A stretch of 64,000 nt of DNA from Manihot esculenta (lineage: Eukaryota > Streptophyta > Magnoliopsida > Malpighiales > Euphorbiaceae): assembly GCF_001659605.2 (NCBI RefSeq), contig NC_035162.2, positions 11,737,248 to 11,801,247 on the forward strand, given 5' to 3'. Below are positions 34,590 through 46,735 of the stretch, in pieces. A program made the translations under genes and the position numbers. The notes under the pieces were generated by a model. The model worked only from the letters and a program-made list of their open reading frames with translations, ran no database searches and had not been told where the DNA came from. The first letter of the stretch is position 1, and each line of letters begins with the position of its first letter.

Positions 34590-36686
34590 TGTAATACCCG
34601 GCTCGAGTCCGGTGGAATCTCGGGTGTCGGAACCCTCGAGAAGGGTAAGACATATGTTTTCCAAGGTAGTTTCACTTGGTTTCATGTTTTGACGTGTTAA
34701 AAGCATTGAGTTTTGAAAAAGAAAAGCAAAGGTCACTTTCGGCCGCCGAACATTGCATGGTTGTGGCTTCACGTTCGGCTGCCGAAGGTGGTCTGGCCAG
34801 CCACCTATAAAAGGGCCAAGGGTCGGTGGAAGGAGGGTATTTCTCCTCCACTTGCAGCCAGAGGTGAGTTTCAGCCTCTCCCACGTTGACTTTCATGTTT
34901 TCCATGATTTTCATCAAATCTTTCAAGAGTTTTAAGAGTTTTGGTGACTTCTGAAGGTTTTGAGCAAAAGAACCAAGTTTTGAAGCTTGGAGCTTTGGAA
35001 GAGTTTTTCTTCATATCTCCACGATAGGATCCTTCATCCTCAAGTGGTGTACGAGGTAAGTGAAGATCCTGAGCTTCTTTGATGAGTTTGAAAGGTTTTA
35101 TGAAGTTTGTATGGGTAGTATGCATGTTTAGGTTTAGGTGAGGTTTTTGGTGCTTTGTGGTGTTCAAACATGGTTAAGTGTTATGTGCTATGTTTGTTTG
35201 GGGTGTTTGGGTAGTTTTAGACCCCTTGTGCATATATCTGTGTCTATGCTAGTTGGGAGTAGTTGCTATGCATGTTTGTAGGTTTTTGGGCAACGGTTGC
35301 ATGAAACAGAGCAGGGTTCTGTCCTTCGGGCAAAACCAGGTTCGGCCGCCGAAGGAAGGTTCGGCCGCCGAACCCCTTGTGGAGGCAGTTTCGGCTGCCA
35401 AAGGTTGCCCCCGAAAGCGAGGCTTTCGGTTTAGAAAGAGACTTTCGGCCGCCGAAAGAGGGAGTTCGGCCGCCGAAAGTGTGTGAGTTTCGTCTCTGGA
35501 CGAGACCTTCGGCCGCCGAAGGTGCCGCCGAACATGCATGAGTTTTGTCTCTGGAGTGGGGTTTCGGCCGCCGAACCTGCCGCCGAAAGTGCCCTGTCCA
35601 GCTTTCTTTTGCATGTTTTCTGTGATGGTTTTTAGAGGGGTTTTGGGGAGTTTCTTAGAGATGTTCTTGAGTGAGTTTGGTCCCTCATTTGAGTCCACCT
35701 TTGTAGGTACGGACCAGAGGAATCAGGGAAGTCAGCAGTGAATCCAGTGTCAGAACCTGCAGAGTCTGTTCAGAGAAAACTAAAGGTGAATGGAATTTAA
35801 TTTAATGTTTTAATATGCGAACTGAAGATTTTATCATGCTTCATGCATCATGAATATGCTATAGGGTGAGTGCATTAGTGTACACAAAGATGATGCATTG
35901 CATTTATCCTTGTACTTGGCATTGCTCCTTGTACATTGTTTCTATGAGACGGCACGGACTTCGTGAGGATTCATTAGCCCTCAGAGGAAAGACCTGGAAC
36001 AGCCCTACGGGGACCAGGCACAAAGACCTGGAACAGCCCTACGGGGACCAGGCACATGGTACTCCGGTACCCCAGATGAGATAGAGGGAGTTTTGATCCG
36101 TCCGGCCGAGGTGATGTGATTATGTGTTGCATTCCATGAGAGCATGTTTTAGCACCTGTGATTTTATTACTATTCTACTCACTGGGCTATCGTAGCTCAT
36201 CCCTCTCCCCTAACTCCAGTTGTGCAGGTTCAGAGGTCAGAGAGAACTCAACAGGGTACAGGAAGAATACAGAGTGGTGTAATAGCTAGTGTGGACATGT
36301 AAATGTATAGAGATAGTGTAATATACGGTGTATAGAATAGTGCTTGACTTATAAGAGTTGTAATCCCTTTGTGGAGTCACATGATCAGTTTATGTATGTT
36401 TCTTTATTGTTGTATGTTTTATGAGCAAAACCAGGCTTAACATTATGAGTTTGATCCGCCTAGAGCCATGAGGAGCTCTAGTAGGGATTAGTAGAGAACA
36501 GAGAGAGTGCATGCACAGGTTAAGCCTTGGAATGAAGAAAAGTTTTATGTTTTTACAGAAAATGTATGATCATGTATGGGATTTCACAGGTATACAGACA
36601 GGATAACAGGCTTACTACGGGTCCCGGCGACCTTAAGTCGATCTGGATCCTAGTGCCGGTGGCAGTTCGGTTTCCGGGCTGTTACA
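34590..36686 (+). repeat. 5' LTR of D (2,097 bp)
   Basis: It starts TGTAATACCCGGCTC and ends gggctgttaca. It lacks 31 bp present in the 3' LTR near 34729 (between gaaaagca and aaggtcac). TATA box at 34806-34813; donor-like AGAG|GTGAGT near 34863 and GAG|GTAAGTG at 35056; palindrome cluster at 35340-35580; two-unit 34-bp tandem repeat (aaagacctgg...ccaggcac) at about 35988-36055. Confidence 0.94.
34806..34813 (+). promoter_or_regulatory. TATA box of D's 5' LTR
   Basis: TATAAAAG in gccacctataaaagggcc, preceded by TTCGGCCGCCGAA and TTCGGCTGCCGAA. The 3' LTR copy is 42170-42177. Confidence 0.72.
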
Positions 36687-36689
36687 GAT

Positions 36690-36701
36690 TGGTATCAGAG
36701 C
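36690..36701 (+). other. Primer binding site of D (tRNA-iMet type)
   Basis: TGGTATCAGAGC, three bases after the LTR. Confidence 0.9.
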
Positions 36702-36896
36702 CCTAGGTTCACATGGTCGGACCTATGAGAGAGAGTTGGGCTCATAGAGAGGTTTATCAGGTCAAGCACCATAGGAAAAACATGTCCACGAGGATAGGAT
36801 GTTATGCTGATGTGCAATGCCATGAGTTCTGCATGTGCATGTTTTTGATGTGTTGCTGATGTGTTATGTGATTTGTTGTTTTGCCAGAGAGTGAAG

Positions 36897-39800
36897 ATGC
36901 GAGGAACTCGTCGATCCGCAAGATTGACTGGAGTCCCACCTATAAGTGAGGGTACAGCTGCTCGTCCACCTGCCTTGCCAAGGGCAAGATCTCACAGGTC
37001 AAGCAGGGAAGGAACGTCACGAGACCCGAGAAGGTCTTCTGACGAGAGCAGGAGAGGAGTAAGCAGAGGGGGAAGGTCAGTAGAAGAAAAAGGTGTGATG
37101 GAAGAGGATCAGAGTAGAGATGTAAGCATGGGGGTAGGAAGGTCAGAAGAAGGTATGGGGGAGTCCCAAGGAGGCATGCAGGCCTCGGGGTTTGGCTATC
37201 CACCCTTTCCTCAGGGCCCAGAGTATCCGATGGGAGGCACGTCGGATTACTCCAGCTTTGCCCCATATCCACCCTACATGCCATATATGCCCTATCCTTC
37301 CTTTTATCCACCATATCACATGTATCCACCCCCACCTGTTCATCCAAGTCCAGTACAGCCTGTAGTGAGGGAACCAGTGCCTCCACCACCACCTCCTGAA
37401 CCAGTAGCCCCTGTTGTGGAAGCACAGCAACCCAGTTCTTCAGGGGGAAGTAAGGTGAAGATGACCGAGTACTTAAAGTTGGATGCTCCTAAATTCAATA
37501 CAGGAGATGATCCCTTTGAGTATCTCAGTGCAGTCAGAATGATAACAAGTGAGTTGGGAGCTGATGACGGTAGAGCCATTGAGATGGCAGGGTTCACTTT
37601 AAAGTGCAAGAAAGTTAGAGAATGGTTCAAGAACTATGTGGACCCGAGACTTGAGAGTATGACATGGGAAGAGTTCGCCAACGAATTTGCTGGATGGGCT
37701 TTTCCTGACAGTTCCAGGGAACTAAAGGTTGTGGAGTTTGAGCAGTTGAGACAGACGGAGGAGATGAGTGTTGATGAATATACAGATAAGTTCCTGGAAT
37801 TGTTGCCATATGTCGGTCAGGCATATGATACAGATCAGAAGAAGGCAAAGAGATATGCCACAAGGCTTCATCCCAGGTATTTCTCTTTGATTCTTCATGC
37901 AGAGAAGGAAAGTTTCCACTCTATTGTGGATGCTGCTAGAAAGATGGAGGCCAGTGCCATAAGTCAAGGTGTAGTCAAGGCACAGTCTTCTGGTGTTAAA
38001 CCCGGTTCCTCCTCACAGAGTACAGCAAGTGCAAGTAAGAAGAGATGGGAGAAATTCAGAGGAAAGAGAGGCAAGTTCTGGAACAGGCTTAAGTCGGGTC
38101 TGGGCATGAGTAGTGGCTCCAGTTCTGGCGCAGATTTTTCAGTGTGCAAGAGGTGTGGCAAACAGCATAGAGGAGCTTGTCAGTTGGGATCCACCGCCTG
38201 CTATAGATGTGGGCAGGAGGGACATTATGCACGAGAATGTCCTCAGGCGACTTTAGTTGCACCATCCCAGCAGATGAGTACGGGCAGTGTAGTACAGCCA
38301 GTAGCTTCAGCCATACCACCAAGCAGTGGCAGAGGAAGAGGAAGAGGGGCAGCCTCTTCATCCGGGATGGGTTCCCGAGGTGCAGGTCCGTCAGCCCCAG
38401 CACGGATTTTCACCCTGACTCAGCAGGAGGCAGACACATCGAACACGGTGGTGTCAGGTAATCTCATCATTGGGTGTTCAGAGGTGTATGCTTTAATGGA
38501 CCCCGGTGCTTCTCACTCTTTCATTTCTTCTAGAGCTGCAAAGAGGTTGGGTCTGATGGTGTCTGAGTTAGAGTGTCCTCTATGGGTCAGTGGACCCAAA
38601 TGTGATCCATCTTTGGCAGAGTCAGTCTGTCGGTTCAGTCCAGTGTGCATAGAGGGTAGATACCTTCCAGCTGACCTGGTGGTTCTAGAGTTGACAGATT
38701 TTGATGTCATTCTAGGGATGGACTGGTTATCTACGTATGATGCTACCCTGAACTGTAGAGACAAGGTAGTCAGTGTTAGCGACCAGGATGGGTCAGAGTG
38801 CGTCTTCAGAGGAGACAGGAGAGGGACACCTAGGGGTTTGATATCAGCCCTCCAGGCTCGTAGGATGTGAAGGAAGGGGTGTCAGGGGTTCCTAACTTAT
38901 GTGAGAGAGCTAGACAGTCAGGTTAGGGAACCATCCTCAGTACCCGTTGTTAGAGACTTCCCCGAGTTGTTTCCTGAAGAGCTTCCAGGACTGCCACCGG
39001 ATAGGGAAATAGAGTTCGAGATTGAGTTGATGCCCAATGCCAGACCGATCTCTATTCCTCCCTACAGGATGGCACCAGCAGAGTTGCGAGAGTTGAAAGA
39101 GCAGTTACAGGATTTGGTAGCTAAGGGTTTCATCCGCCCGAGTACCTCACCCTGGGGTGCTCCAGTATTATTTGTCAGAAAGAAGGATGGACCTCTGAGA
39201 CTTTGTGTCGACTACAGACAGTTGAACAAAGTCACTATCAAAAACAAGTATCCTTTACCCAGGATCGATGATCTATTCGACCAACTGTCAGGAGCAGGTT
39301 GTTTTTCGAAGATAGATCTGAGATCCGGATACCACCAGTTGAAGATCAGGGAAGGAGATGTATCCAAGACTGCTTTCAGAACCAGATATGGGCATTATGA
39401 GTTCCTTGTGATGCCGTTCGGGTTGACTAACGCCCCTGCAGCATTCATGGATCTCATGAACAGGGTTTTCAGGGAGTACTTGGATCGTTTTGTGATCGTC
39501 TTTATTGATGATATCTTGGTGTACTCCAGGAATGCAGAGGACCATGCCCAGCATTTGCAGATAGTGCTGCAAACCTTGAGAGAGCATGGCTTGTATGCCA
39601 AGTTCTCCAAGTGCGAGTTCTGGCTAAGGAGCATTTCCTTTTTGGGACATGTTGTATCAGAGGAAGGGATAGCAGTTGATCCCAAAAAGGTAGAGGCAAT
39701 AGCCAACTGGCCTACACCCACTACAGTGACAGAGATCAAGAGTTTTTTGGGTTTGGCAGGCTACTATCGGAGGTTTGTTCAGGACTTCTCGAAGATAGCT

Positions 39801-41840
39801 GCTCCTATGACCAGACTGACCAGAAAGAATCAGAAGTTTGTGTGGTCAGAGGAATGTGAGGAGAGTTTTGCAGAGTTGAAGAGACGGTTAACTTCAGCAC
39901 CGGTGTTAGCTCTGCCGATCAGTGATGAAGATTTCACAGTGTTCTGTGATGCATCCCGAGTGGGCTTAGGTTGTGTGTTGATGCAAAATGACCGAGTGAT
40001 AGCTTATGCTTCTAGACAGCTGAAGAAGCACGAGCTGAATTACCCGACACACGATCTTGAGATGGCAGCTGTTATCTTTGCACTTAAGATGTGGAGGCAT
40101 TACCTCTATGGGGTAAAATGTGAGAATCATAAGAGCCTGCAGCACATCTTAAGTCAGAGAGAGTTAAACTTGAGGCAGAGACGGTGGGTCGAATTGCTCA
40201 GTGATTACGATTGTAAGATCCAGTATCATCCGGGCAAGGCGAATGTTGTAGCTGATGCCTTAAGCCGGAAGTCACTTGGCAGTTTATCCCACATTGCAGT
40301 AGAGAGAAGACCGGTGGTGAAGGATTTCTACAAGCTCGTGGAAGAAGGGTTACAGTTGCAGTTATCTGGTACAGGTGCTTTGCTCGCACAGATGAGAGTG
40401 ACACCAGTGTTTCTAGAGCAAGTGGCTCTGAAACAGCACGAAGACCCCGAGTTAGTGAAGATTGCCAGGACTGTTCAGTCTGGCCACAGTGCATAGTTCA
40501 GATTTGACGGTCAGGGGATTCTTCGGCACGGTAAGAGGTTATGTGTACCAGATGATAGCAGTTTGAAAGCAGACATTATGAGGGAAGCTCATAATACGCG
40601 GTATAGCATTCACCCGGGAGCCACCAAGATGTATCAAGATCTGAGAAGGGTGTATTGGTGGCCAGCACTGAAGAGAGAAGTGGCACAGTTCATGTCAGCC
40701 TGCGAGACATGTCAAAGGGTGAAGCTAGAGCACCAGAAGCCGGCTGGAATGCTTAACCCACTGCCGATTCCAGAATGGAAATGGGAGAACCTAGCTATGG
40801 ATTTTGTAGTGGGGTTACCGGCGACGTCTAACAGACTAGACTCCATATGGGTGATTGTGGATCGACTCACTAAATCGGCTCACTTCATTCCAGTCAGGAG
40901 TAACTACTCTGTGGACAAGTTGGCGCAGGTGTATGTAGACGAGATAGTAAGGTTGCATGGAGTTCCAGTGTCGATCGTATCAGATCGAGGACCTCAGTTC
41001 ACCTCCAGGTTCTGGCGGAGTCTGCAAAATGAAATGGGCACAAGGTTGGATTTCAGCACTGCTTTCCATCCACAGACAGACGGTCAGTCAGAGAGAACCA
41101 TCCAGACCATTGAAGATATGCTGAGAATGTGTGTGTTAGACTTTGGCGGTTCTTGGAGGCAGCATCTACCTCTGGTGGAGTTTGCCTACAACAACAGCCA
41201 TCATGCTAGCATAGGGATGGCTCCTTATGAAGCTCTGTATGGGAGGAAGTGCCGAACACCTGTTTGCTGGGAAGAGGTAGGAGAGAAAACTCTTGCAGGG
41301 CCAGAGTTAGTGGAGATAACCAGCAAGTTAGTGCCTATCATCAGAGAGAGGATCAGAACAGCTGTAAGTAGACAGAAAAGCTATGCAGACCTCCGTAGGA
41401 AGCAGATAGAGTTCCAGGAGGGGGATATGGTATTGCTTAAGGTGTCTCCGATGAAGGGAGTGGTTCGGTTTGGAAAGAAGGGTAAACTGGCCCCACGGTA
41501 CATTGGTCCCTTTGAGATCTTGCAGAAGATCGGGCCTGTGTCGTATAAGCTAGATTTACCAGCTTCTATGGAACGAATTCACCCGGTATTCCATGTTTCT
41601 ATGTTGCGGAAGTTTGTGTCAGATCCAGAGAAAGTTCTTAGTGAACCTGAGGTGGAAGTCTTAAGTGATCTCACCTATGTAGAGCAGCCCGTGCGGATCC
41701 TTGACACCCAGATCAGAAAGCTGAGAAACAAGGAGCTACCAATGGTGAAAGTTCTGTGGAACCACCACAACCTAGAAGAGTGCACTTGGGAGACTCGGGA
41801 GTCCATGCTCCAGCAATACCCATATCTGTTTTCAGGTTAG
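36897..41840 (+). pseudogene. Gag-Pol of element D with two stops and an RNase H deletion
   Basis: The start is the conserved [12 protein letters not shown] at 36897 (an in-frame ATG at 36861 is not conserved). Domains are as in B: spacer, Gag, CCHC knuckle (CYRCGQEGHYARECP), protease with DPG, RT with FIDD, RNase H, integrase, chromodomain-like tail, all in one frame. TGA at 38868-38870, between protease and RT, and TAG at 40494-40496, between RNase H and integrase, interrupt it. A 9-bp deletion near 40125 turns the IFTDHKSL motif into NHKSL, removing a catalytic Asp of RNase H. No frameshifts were seen. D could only move with proteins from another copy. Confidence 0.94.
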
Positions 41841-41875
41841 TTTTTCCCCTTTTCTATGTGTTTATGTTGTGTTAA

Positions 41876-41912
41876 GGACATTCGGGGATGAATGTTCTTA
41901 AGGGGGGGAGAA
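41876..41912 (+). other. Stem-loop and polypurine tract of D
   Basis: Arms GGACATTC and GAATGTTC (one mismatch to a perfect 8-bp stem) with a 6-nt loop at 41876-41897, then aagggggggagaa abutting the LTR at 41913. Confidence 0.84.
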
Positions 41913-44040
41913 TGTAATACCCGGCTCGAGTCCGGTGGAATCTCGGGTGTCGGAACCCTCGAGAAGGGTAAGACATATGTTTTCCAAGGTAGTTTCACTT
42001 GGTTTCATGTTTTGACGTGTTAAAAGCATTGAGTTTTGAAAAAGAAAAGCAACAAGGGAGAAATGCAAAGGTTCGGCCGCCGAAGGTCACTTTCGGCCGC
42101 CGAACATTGCATGGTTGTGGCTTCACGTTCGGCTGCCGAAGGTGGTCTGGCCAGCCACCTATAAAAGGGCCAAGGGTCGGTGGAAGGAGGGTATTTCTCC
42201 TCCACTTGCAGCCAGAGGTGAGTTTCAGCCTCTCCCACGTTGACTTTCATGTTTTCCATGATTTTCATCAAATCTTTCAAGAGTTTTAAGAGTTTTGGTG
42301 ACTTCTGAAGGTTTTGAGCAAAAGAACCAAGTTTTGAAGCTTGGAGCTTTGGAAGAGTTTTTCTTCATATCTCCACGATAGGATCCTTCATCCTCAAGTG
42401 GTGTACGAGGTAAGTGAAGATCCTGAGCTTCTTTGATGAGTTTGAAAGGTTTTATGAAGTTTGTATGGGTAGTATGCATGTTTAGGTTTAGGTGAGGTTT
42501 TTGGTGCTTTGTGGTGTTCAAACATGGTTAAGTGTTATGTGCTATGTTTGTTTGGGGTGTTCGGGTAGTTTTAGACCCCTTGTGCATATATCTGTGTCTA
42601 TGCTAGTTGGGAGTAGTTGCTATGCATGTTTGTAGGTTTTTGGGCAACGGTTGCATGAAACAGAGCAGGGTTCTGTCCTTCGGGCAAAACCAGGTTCGGC
42701 CGCCGAAGGAAGGTTCGGCCGCCGAACCCCTTGTGGAGGCAGTTTCGGCTGCCAAAGGTTGCCCCCGAAAGCGAGGCTTTCGATTTAGAAAGAGACTTTC
42801 GGCCGCCGAAAGAGGGAGTTCGGCCGCCGAAAGTGTGTGAGTTTCGTCTCTGGACGAGACCTTCGGCCGCCGAAGGTGCCGCCGAACATGTATGAGTTTC
42901 GTCTCTGGAGTGGGGTTTCGGCCGCCGAACCTGCCGCCGAAAGTGCCCTGTCCAGCTTTCTTTTGCATGTTTTCTGTGATGGTTTTTAGAGGGGTTTTGG
43001 GGAGTTTCTTAGAGATGTTCTTGAGTGAGTTTGGTCCCTCATTTGAGTCCACCTTTGTAGGTACGGACCAGAGGAATCAGGGAAGTCAGCAGTGAATCCA
43101 GTGTCAGAACCTGCAGAGTCTGTTCAGAGAAAACTAAAGGTGAATGGAATTTAATTTAATGTTTTAATATGCGAACTGAAGATTTTATCATGCTTCATGC
43201 ATCATGAATATGCTATAGGGTGAGTGCATTAGTGTACACAAAGATGATGCATTGCATTTATCCTTGTACTTGGCATTGCTCCTTGTACATTGTTTCTATG
43301 AGACGGCACGGACTTCGTGAGGATTCATTAGCCCTCAGAGGAAAGACCTGGAACAGCCCTACGGGGACCAGGCACAAAGACCTGGAACAGCCCTACGGGG
43401 ACCAGGCACATGGTACTCCGGTACCCCAGATGAGATAGAGGGAGTTTTGATCCGTCCGGCCGAGGTGATGTGATTATGTGTTGCATTCCATGAGAGCATG
43501 TTTTAGCACCTGTGATTTTATTACTATTCTACTCACTGGGCTATCGTAGCTCATCCCTCTCCCCTAACTCCAGTTGTGCAGGTTCAGAGGTCAGAGAGAA
43601 CTCAACAGGGTACAGGAAGAATACAGAGTGGTGTAATAGCTAGTGTGGACATGTAAATGTATAGAGATAGTGTAATATACGGTGTATAGAATAGTGCTTG
43701 ACTTATAAGAGTTGTAATCCCTTTGTGGAGTCACATGATCAGTTTATGTATGTTTCTTTATTGTTGTATGTTTTATGAGCAAAACCAGGCTTAACATTAT
43801 GAGTTTGATCCGCCTAGAGCCATGAGGAGCTCTAGTAGGGATTAGTAGAGAACAGAGAGAGTGCATGCACAGGTTAAGCCTTGGAATGAAGAAAAGTTTT
43901 ATGTTTTTACAGAAAATGTATGATCATGTATGGGATTTCACAGGTATACAGACAGGATAGCAGGCTTACTACGGGTCCCGGCGACCTTAAGTCGATCTGG
44001 ATCCTAGTGCCGGTGGCAGTTCGGTTTCCGGGCTGTTACA
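41913..44040 (+). repeat. 3' LTR of D (2,128 bp)
   Basis: It has eight exact TTCGGCCGCCGAA palindromes, two upstream of the TATA box and six in the cluster at 42690-42930. It carries the 31 bp absent from the 5' LTR. Confidence 0.94.
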
Positions 44041-46575
44041 CTATCACTCTGTCCTTCTGCATCAACACACAACCCAATCCCACTCGGGATGCATCACAGA
44101 ACACTGTGAAGTCTTCATCACTGATTGGCAGAGCTAACACCGGTGTTGAAGTCAACCGTCTCTTCGGCTCTTCAAAACTCTCTTCACACTCTTCTGACCA
44201 TACGAACTTCTGGTTCTTTCTGGTTAATCTGGTCATAGGAACAGCAATCTTCGAGAAGTCCTGAATGAACCTCCGATAGTAGCCTGCCAAATCCAAGAAA
44301 CTCTTGATCTCTGTTACTGTCATGGGTGTCGGCCAGTTGGCTGCTGCCTCTACCTTCTTGGGGTCCACTGCTATACCTTCATCTGATACTACATGCCCCA
44401 CAAAAGAAATGCTCCTCAGTCAGAACTCGCACTTAGAGAACTTGGCATACAAGCCATGCTCCCTCAAAGTCTGTAAGACTATCCTTAGATGCTGGGCATG
44501 CTCCTTTGCATCCCTGGAGTACACTAAGATATCATCTATAAAGACAATCACAAAGTGATCCAGGTACTCTCTGAAAACTCTGTTCATAAGATCCATGAAT
44601 GTTGCAGGGGCGTTAGTTAACCCGAACGGCATTACTAAGAACTCATAATGCCCATATCTGGTCCTGAAAGCTGTCTTGGGTATATCCTCTTCCCTGATTC
44701 TCAACTGATGGTATCCGGATCGCAGATCTATCTTCGAGAAACATCCTGTTCCTGACAGCTGGTCGAAGAGATCATCGATCCTGGGTAGAGGATACTTATT
44801 CTTGGTAGTGACCTTGTTCAACTGCCTGTAGTCGATACAAAGTCAAAGAGGTCCATCCTTCTTCCTGACAAACAGTACTGGAGCACCCCAAGGTGAGGTA
44901 CTCGGGCGGATGAAACCCTTGTCTACCAACTCCTGTAACTGCTCCTTCAATTCCCTCAACTCTGCTGGTGCCATCCTGTAGGGAGGAATAGAGATCGGTC
45001 TCGTACCAGACATTAACTCTATCTCGAACTCTATTTCCCTATCAGGTGGTAGTCCTAGAAGCTCTTCAGGAAACACATCTGGGAACTCTCTAACAACTGG
45101 TATTGAGGATGGTTCCCTAACCTGCATGTCTAGCTCTCTCACATGAGCTAGGAACCCCTGATAACCCCTCCTCAATAATCGACGAGCCTGAAGGGCTGAT
45201 ATCACACCTCTAGGTGTCCCTCTCCTGTCTCCTCTGAAGACACACTCTGACCCATCCTGGTCTCTGAAACTGACTACCTTGTTCCTACAGTTCAAGGTAG
45301 CATTATACGTAGATAACCAATCCATCCCTAGAATGACATCAAAATCTGCCAACTCTAGAACCACAAGGTCAGCTGGAAGGTATCTATCCTTAATACACAC
45401 TGGACTGACTTGACAGACTGACTCTGCCAATGATGGGTCACATCTAGGTCCACTGACCCAGAGAGGACACTCTAACTCGGAGACTATCAAACCCAACCTC
45501 TATGCGGCTCTAGAAGCAATGAAAGAGTGAGAAGCACCAGGGTCCATCAAAGCATACACCTCTGAGCACCCAATGATGAGATTACCTGACACCACTGTGT
45601 TCGATGTATCTGCCTCCTGTTGCGTCATGGTGAAAATCCGTGCTGGGGCTGACGGACCTGCACCTCGGGAACCCATCCCTGATGCAGAGGCTGACCCTCT
45701 TCCTCTACCTCTGCCACTACTCTGTGGTACGGCTGAAGCTGCTGGCTGTGCTACACTGCCTGAGGTCATCTGCTGGGATGGTGCCATAAAGGTCGCCTGG
45801 GGACATGCCCGTGCAATATGTCCCTCTCGCCCACATCAATAGCAGGCTGTAGATCCCATCAGACAAACTCCTCTATGTGGTTTCCCACATTTCTGACATA
45901 CTGAACTGCCTGTGCCAGAGCTGGAGCCGCTTCCCATTCCCAGTCCTGACTTAATCCTGCTCCAGAACTTGCCTCTCTTGGACTTAAACTTCTCTCCTTT
46001 TCTGCTGCCAGAAACTGCTGCACTAGGGGTCTTAGAACCCGAAGACTGTGCCACCTGCTGCTTTCTTGATCCCTGTATGATGGCACTCGCCTCCATTTTT
46101 CTGGCTGCATCCACAATGGAGTGGAAACTCTCTTTCTCTGTTGGAAGAATCAAGGAGAAATACCTGGGGTGAAGCCTTGTGGCATATCTCCTTGCCTTCT
46201 TCTGATCCGTATCATACGCCTGACCTACGTATGGTAACAATTCCAGGAACTTATCTGTATACTCATCAACACTCATTTCCTCAGTCTGTCTCAGCTGTTC
46301 AAACTCAACAACCTTCATCTCCCTGGAACTGTCAGGAAAAGCCCACCCTGCGAGCTCATTGGCGAACTCTTCCCATGACATGCTGTCTATTCTCGGGTCC
46401 ACATAGTTCTTGAACCATTCTTTAGCTTTCTTGCACTTTAATGTGAACCCTGCCATCTCAATGGCCCTGCTCTCATCAGCTCCCAACTCATTGGTTATCA
46501 TTCTGACTGCACTCAAGTACTCAAAGGGATCATCTCTTGTATTGAATTTAGGAGCATCCAACTTCAAGTACTCGG
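44041..46575 (-). pseudogene. Element C gag-pol, 5' part, missing the Gag N-terminus
   Basis: Minus strand from 46575: the text begins at TEYLKLDAPKF, equivalent to about codon 190 of D's Gag, so the start codon, basic N-terminus and proline-rich spacer are gone. Gag, the knuckle, protease ([11 protein letters not shown]), RT (CIDYRQ-type, FIDD) and the start of RNase H follow in one frame. Stops: TGA at 45834-45836 (Arg in the knuckle), TAG at 45497-45499 (Lys), TGA near 44840 (Arg) and TGA near 44417 (Trp). The upstream MTSLSPNLSLY of the ORF comes from the inverted leader. Confidence 0.91.
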
Positions 46576-46720
46576 TATATAGAGAGAGATTCGGGCTTAG
46601 AGAGGTCATAGATGGTCAAGCATCATAGGAAAGCATGTCCATTAGGATAGGATGTCAGTCCTGTCTATCTGATGTGTGAAATTCCATGATTCATATATGT
46701 GCCATATATGTTGCTAATGT
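46576..46720 (+). other. Inverted leader segment inside element C
   Basis: C runs on the minus strand, yet this 145-bp block matches the leader of D (about 36719-36862) on the plus strand: agagagattcgggctta, ggtcaagcatcatagga, ggataggatgt, and so on. It lies between C's PBS and its truncated gag. Both breakpoints are sharp: right after the PBS and at Gag codon ACC of TEYLK. Confidence 0.82.
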
Positions 46721-46732
46721 GCTCTGATACCA
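46721..46732 (-). other. Primer binding site of C (tRNA-iMet type)
   Basis: The complement of gctctgatacca, three bases from the 5' LTR of C. Confidence 0.88.
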
Positions 46733-46735
46733 ATC

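Larger units (their letters stand above)
34590..44040 (+). mobile_element. Tekay-like Ty3/gypsy element D, young but defective
   Basis: Perfect 5-bp target duplication CTATC (34585-34589 and 44041-44045) in the RNase H sequence of C. LTRs 34590-36686 and 41913-44040 differ by about five substitutions plus a 31-bp indel. The internal region has one gag-pol frame with two stops and a 9-bp RNase H deletion. D belongs to a different LTR subfamily from B, although both inserted in C in the same orientation. Confidence 0.95.

Noticed and set aside
32789..34675. 628-codon minus-strand ORF as one protein starting at 34675
   Set aside because: The first ~29 codons come from element D's LTR; the real text begins at 34589 and is the second half of C's pol.
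45859..46413. Plus-strand ORFs opposite gag of C
   Set aside because: Antisense shadows of an identified Gag frame.
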